This document shows, one piece after another, positions 47,528 to 48,202 of a DNA stretch of 48,202 nt; position 1 is the first letter of the stretch, and each line of letters begins with the position of its first letter. The position numbers and the translations under genes were made by a program. This stretch comes from an uncultured Alphaproteobacteria bacterium (GTDB lineage: Bacteria > Pseudomonadota > Alphaproteobacteria > Bin65): the NCBI GenBank assembly GCA_947259335.1, contig CAMYMQ010000030.1, positions 1-48,202 on the forward strand. Reading direction: 5' to 3'. The notes below the pieces were generated by a model, which saw only the letters and a program-made list of their open reading frames with translations, did no database searches and was not told the origin of the DNA.

Positions 47528-48202
47528 ATGAAGAAAATCCGCGCAATCATGCCCGCCATGGCGATCCTTGCGGGAACGGTCGGCGTCCTATCCGGATGCG
47601 CCTACAACACCGACGATCCGATGGCGATGGAGGGCAGGCCCTACAAGCCCTACATCGTCGGCTCGCCGTATCAGATCAACGGCAAATGGTACCGCCCGCG
47701 GGAGGACTTCTCCTACGACCGGGTCGGTGTCGCGTCGTGGTATGGCCCCGGCTTCGACGGCAAGCGCACCGCCAACGGCGAAACTTATGACATGGACCTG
47801 TTGACGGCGGCGCATCCGACCCTGCCGATGCCGACCCTGGTCAGCGTCAGGAACCTGGAGAACGGCCGCAGCGTCACGGTGCGGATCAATGACCGCGGGC
47901 CGTTCCACGGCAACCGTATCATCGACCTGTCGCGCCGCGCCGCCGAGGAACTCGGCATCAGGCGCGACGGCACCGCGCGGGTTCGGGTACAGGTCCTGAG
48001 GACCGCGAGCCTGCGCCTGAAGCGCAAGGCGCTGGCGGAACTCTACCGCATCGAGGAGATCGAACGCCGGCAGGAGGTCGCCCAGCAGATCCGCAAAAAG
48101 GAGACCGGCCGCAACGCCGCGGCCACACTCGCGGATATCGCGCCCGCATCGGCGCCGGCGCCCGGACGCGTGCCGTCCAGGCCGCGGGTCACGTCGGTGC
48201 CG
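47528..48202 (+). CDS. rlpA: RlpA-like septal ring lytic transglycosylase lipoprotein, 3' truncated by the window
   Basis: ATG at 47528 after GGGGGAATGGGGG; MKKIRAIMPAMAILAGTVGVLSGC lipobox; GVASWYGPGFDGKRTANGETYDMDLLTAAHPTLPMPTLVSVRNLENGRSVTVRINDRGPFHGNRIIDLSRRAAEELG; frame open to window end, absent from ORF track. Confidence 0.95.
   Translation, partial: MKKIRAIMPAMAILAGTVGVLSGCAYNTDDPMAMEGRPYKPYIVGSPYQINGKWYRPREDFSYDRVGVASWYGPGFDGKRTANGETYDMDLLTAAHPTLPMPTLVSVRNLENGRSVTVRINDRGPFHGNRIIDLSRRAAEELGIRRDGTARVRVQVLRTASLRLKRKALAELYRIEEIERRQEVAQQIRKKETGRNAAATLADIAPASAPAPGRVPSRPRVTSVP

Overview
High-GC alphaproteobacterial-type chromosomal segment (lineage inferred from gene content, not searched), densely coding. 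About 40 genes are supported. Left to right: (1) a 5'-truncated thiolase-like CDS. (2) A leftward operon with VOC dioxygenase-like protein, TRAP transporter dctP/Q/M and an alpha/beta hydrolase, divergent from a CoA ligase, a PhyH-type oxygenase and an HsaA/HpaB-like flavin hydroxylase. (3) A ring-cleavage cluster: HpaR-like MarR regulator and FAH hydrolase, divergent from hpaF-like, hpaE-like, ligA-like, ligB-like, class II aldolase and MetE-like genes. An 18-bp perfect palindrome lies in the divergent promoter, a 137-bp inverted-repeat element lies inside the operon, and a terminator follows it. (4) soeABC-type sulfite dehydrogenase genes followed by an ArsR regulator with SqrR/BigR cysteine spacing. 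(5) An accessory catabolic block: acyl-CoA dehydrogenase, 2OG-Fe(II) oxygenase, solitary Mo-hydroxylase large subunit, SDR, HyuA/HyuB and a VOC protein. (6) Orphan and pentapeptide-repeat proteins, an RND adaptor/permease pair, and recG-sdhE-mfd. (7) FrnE-like DsbA protein, tRNA-Ser(UGA), a superinfection-immunity/zinc-ribbon miniprotein in an AT-rich patch, a MocR-like regulator that appears to lack its PLP lysine, a YdcF-like protein, and a 3'-truncated rlpA missing from the ORF track. Best candidates for something undescribed: the Hpa/Lig hybrid ring-cleavage operon, the PLP-degenerate MocR protein, and the persulfide-sensor/sulfite-oxidation locus. All assignments come from reading motifs by eye; no database search was possible.
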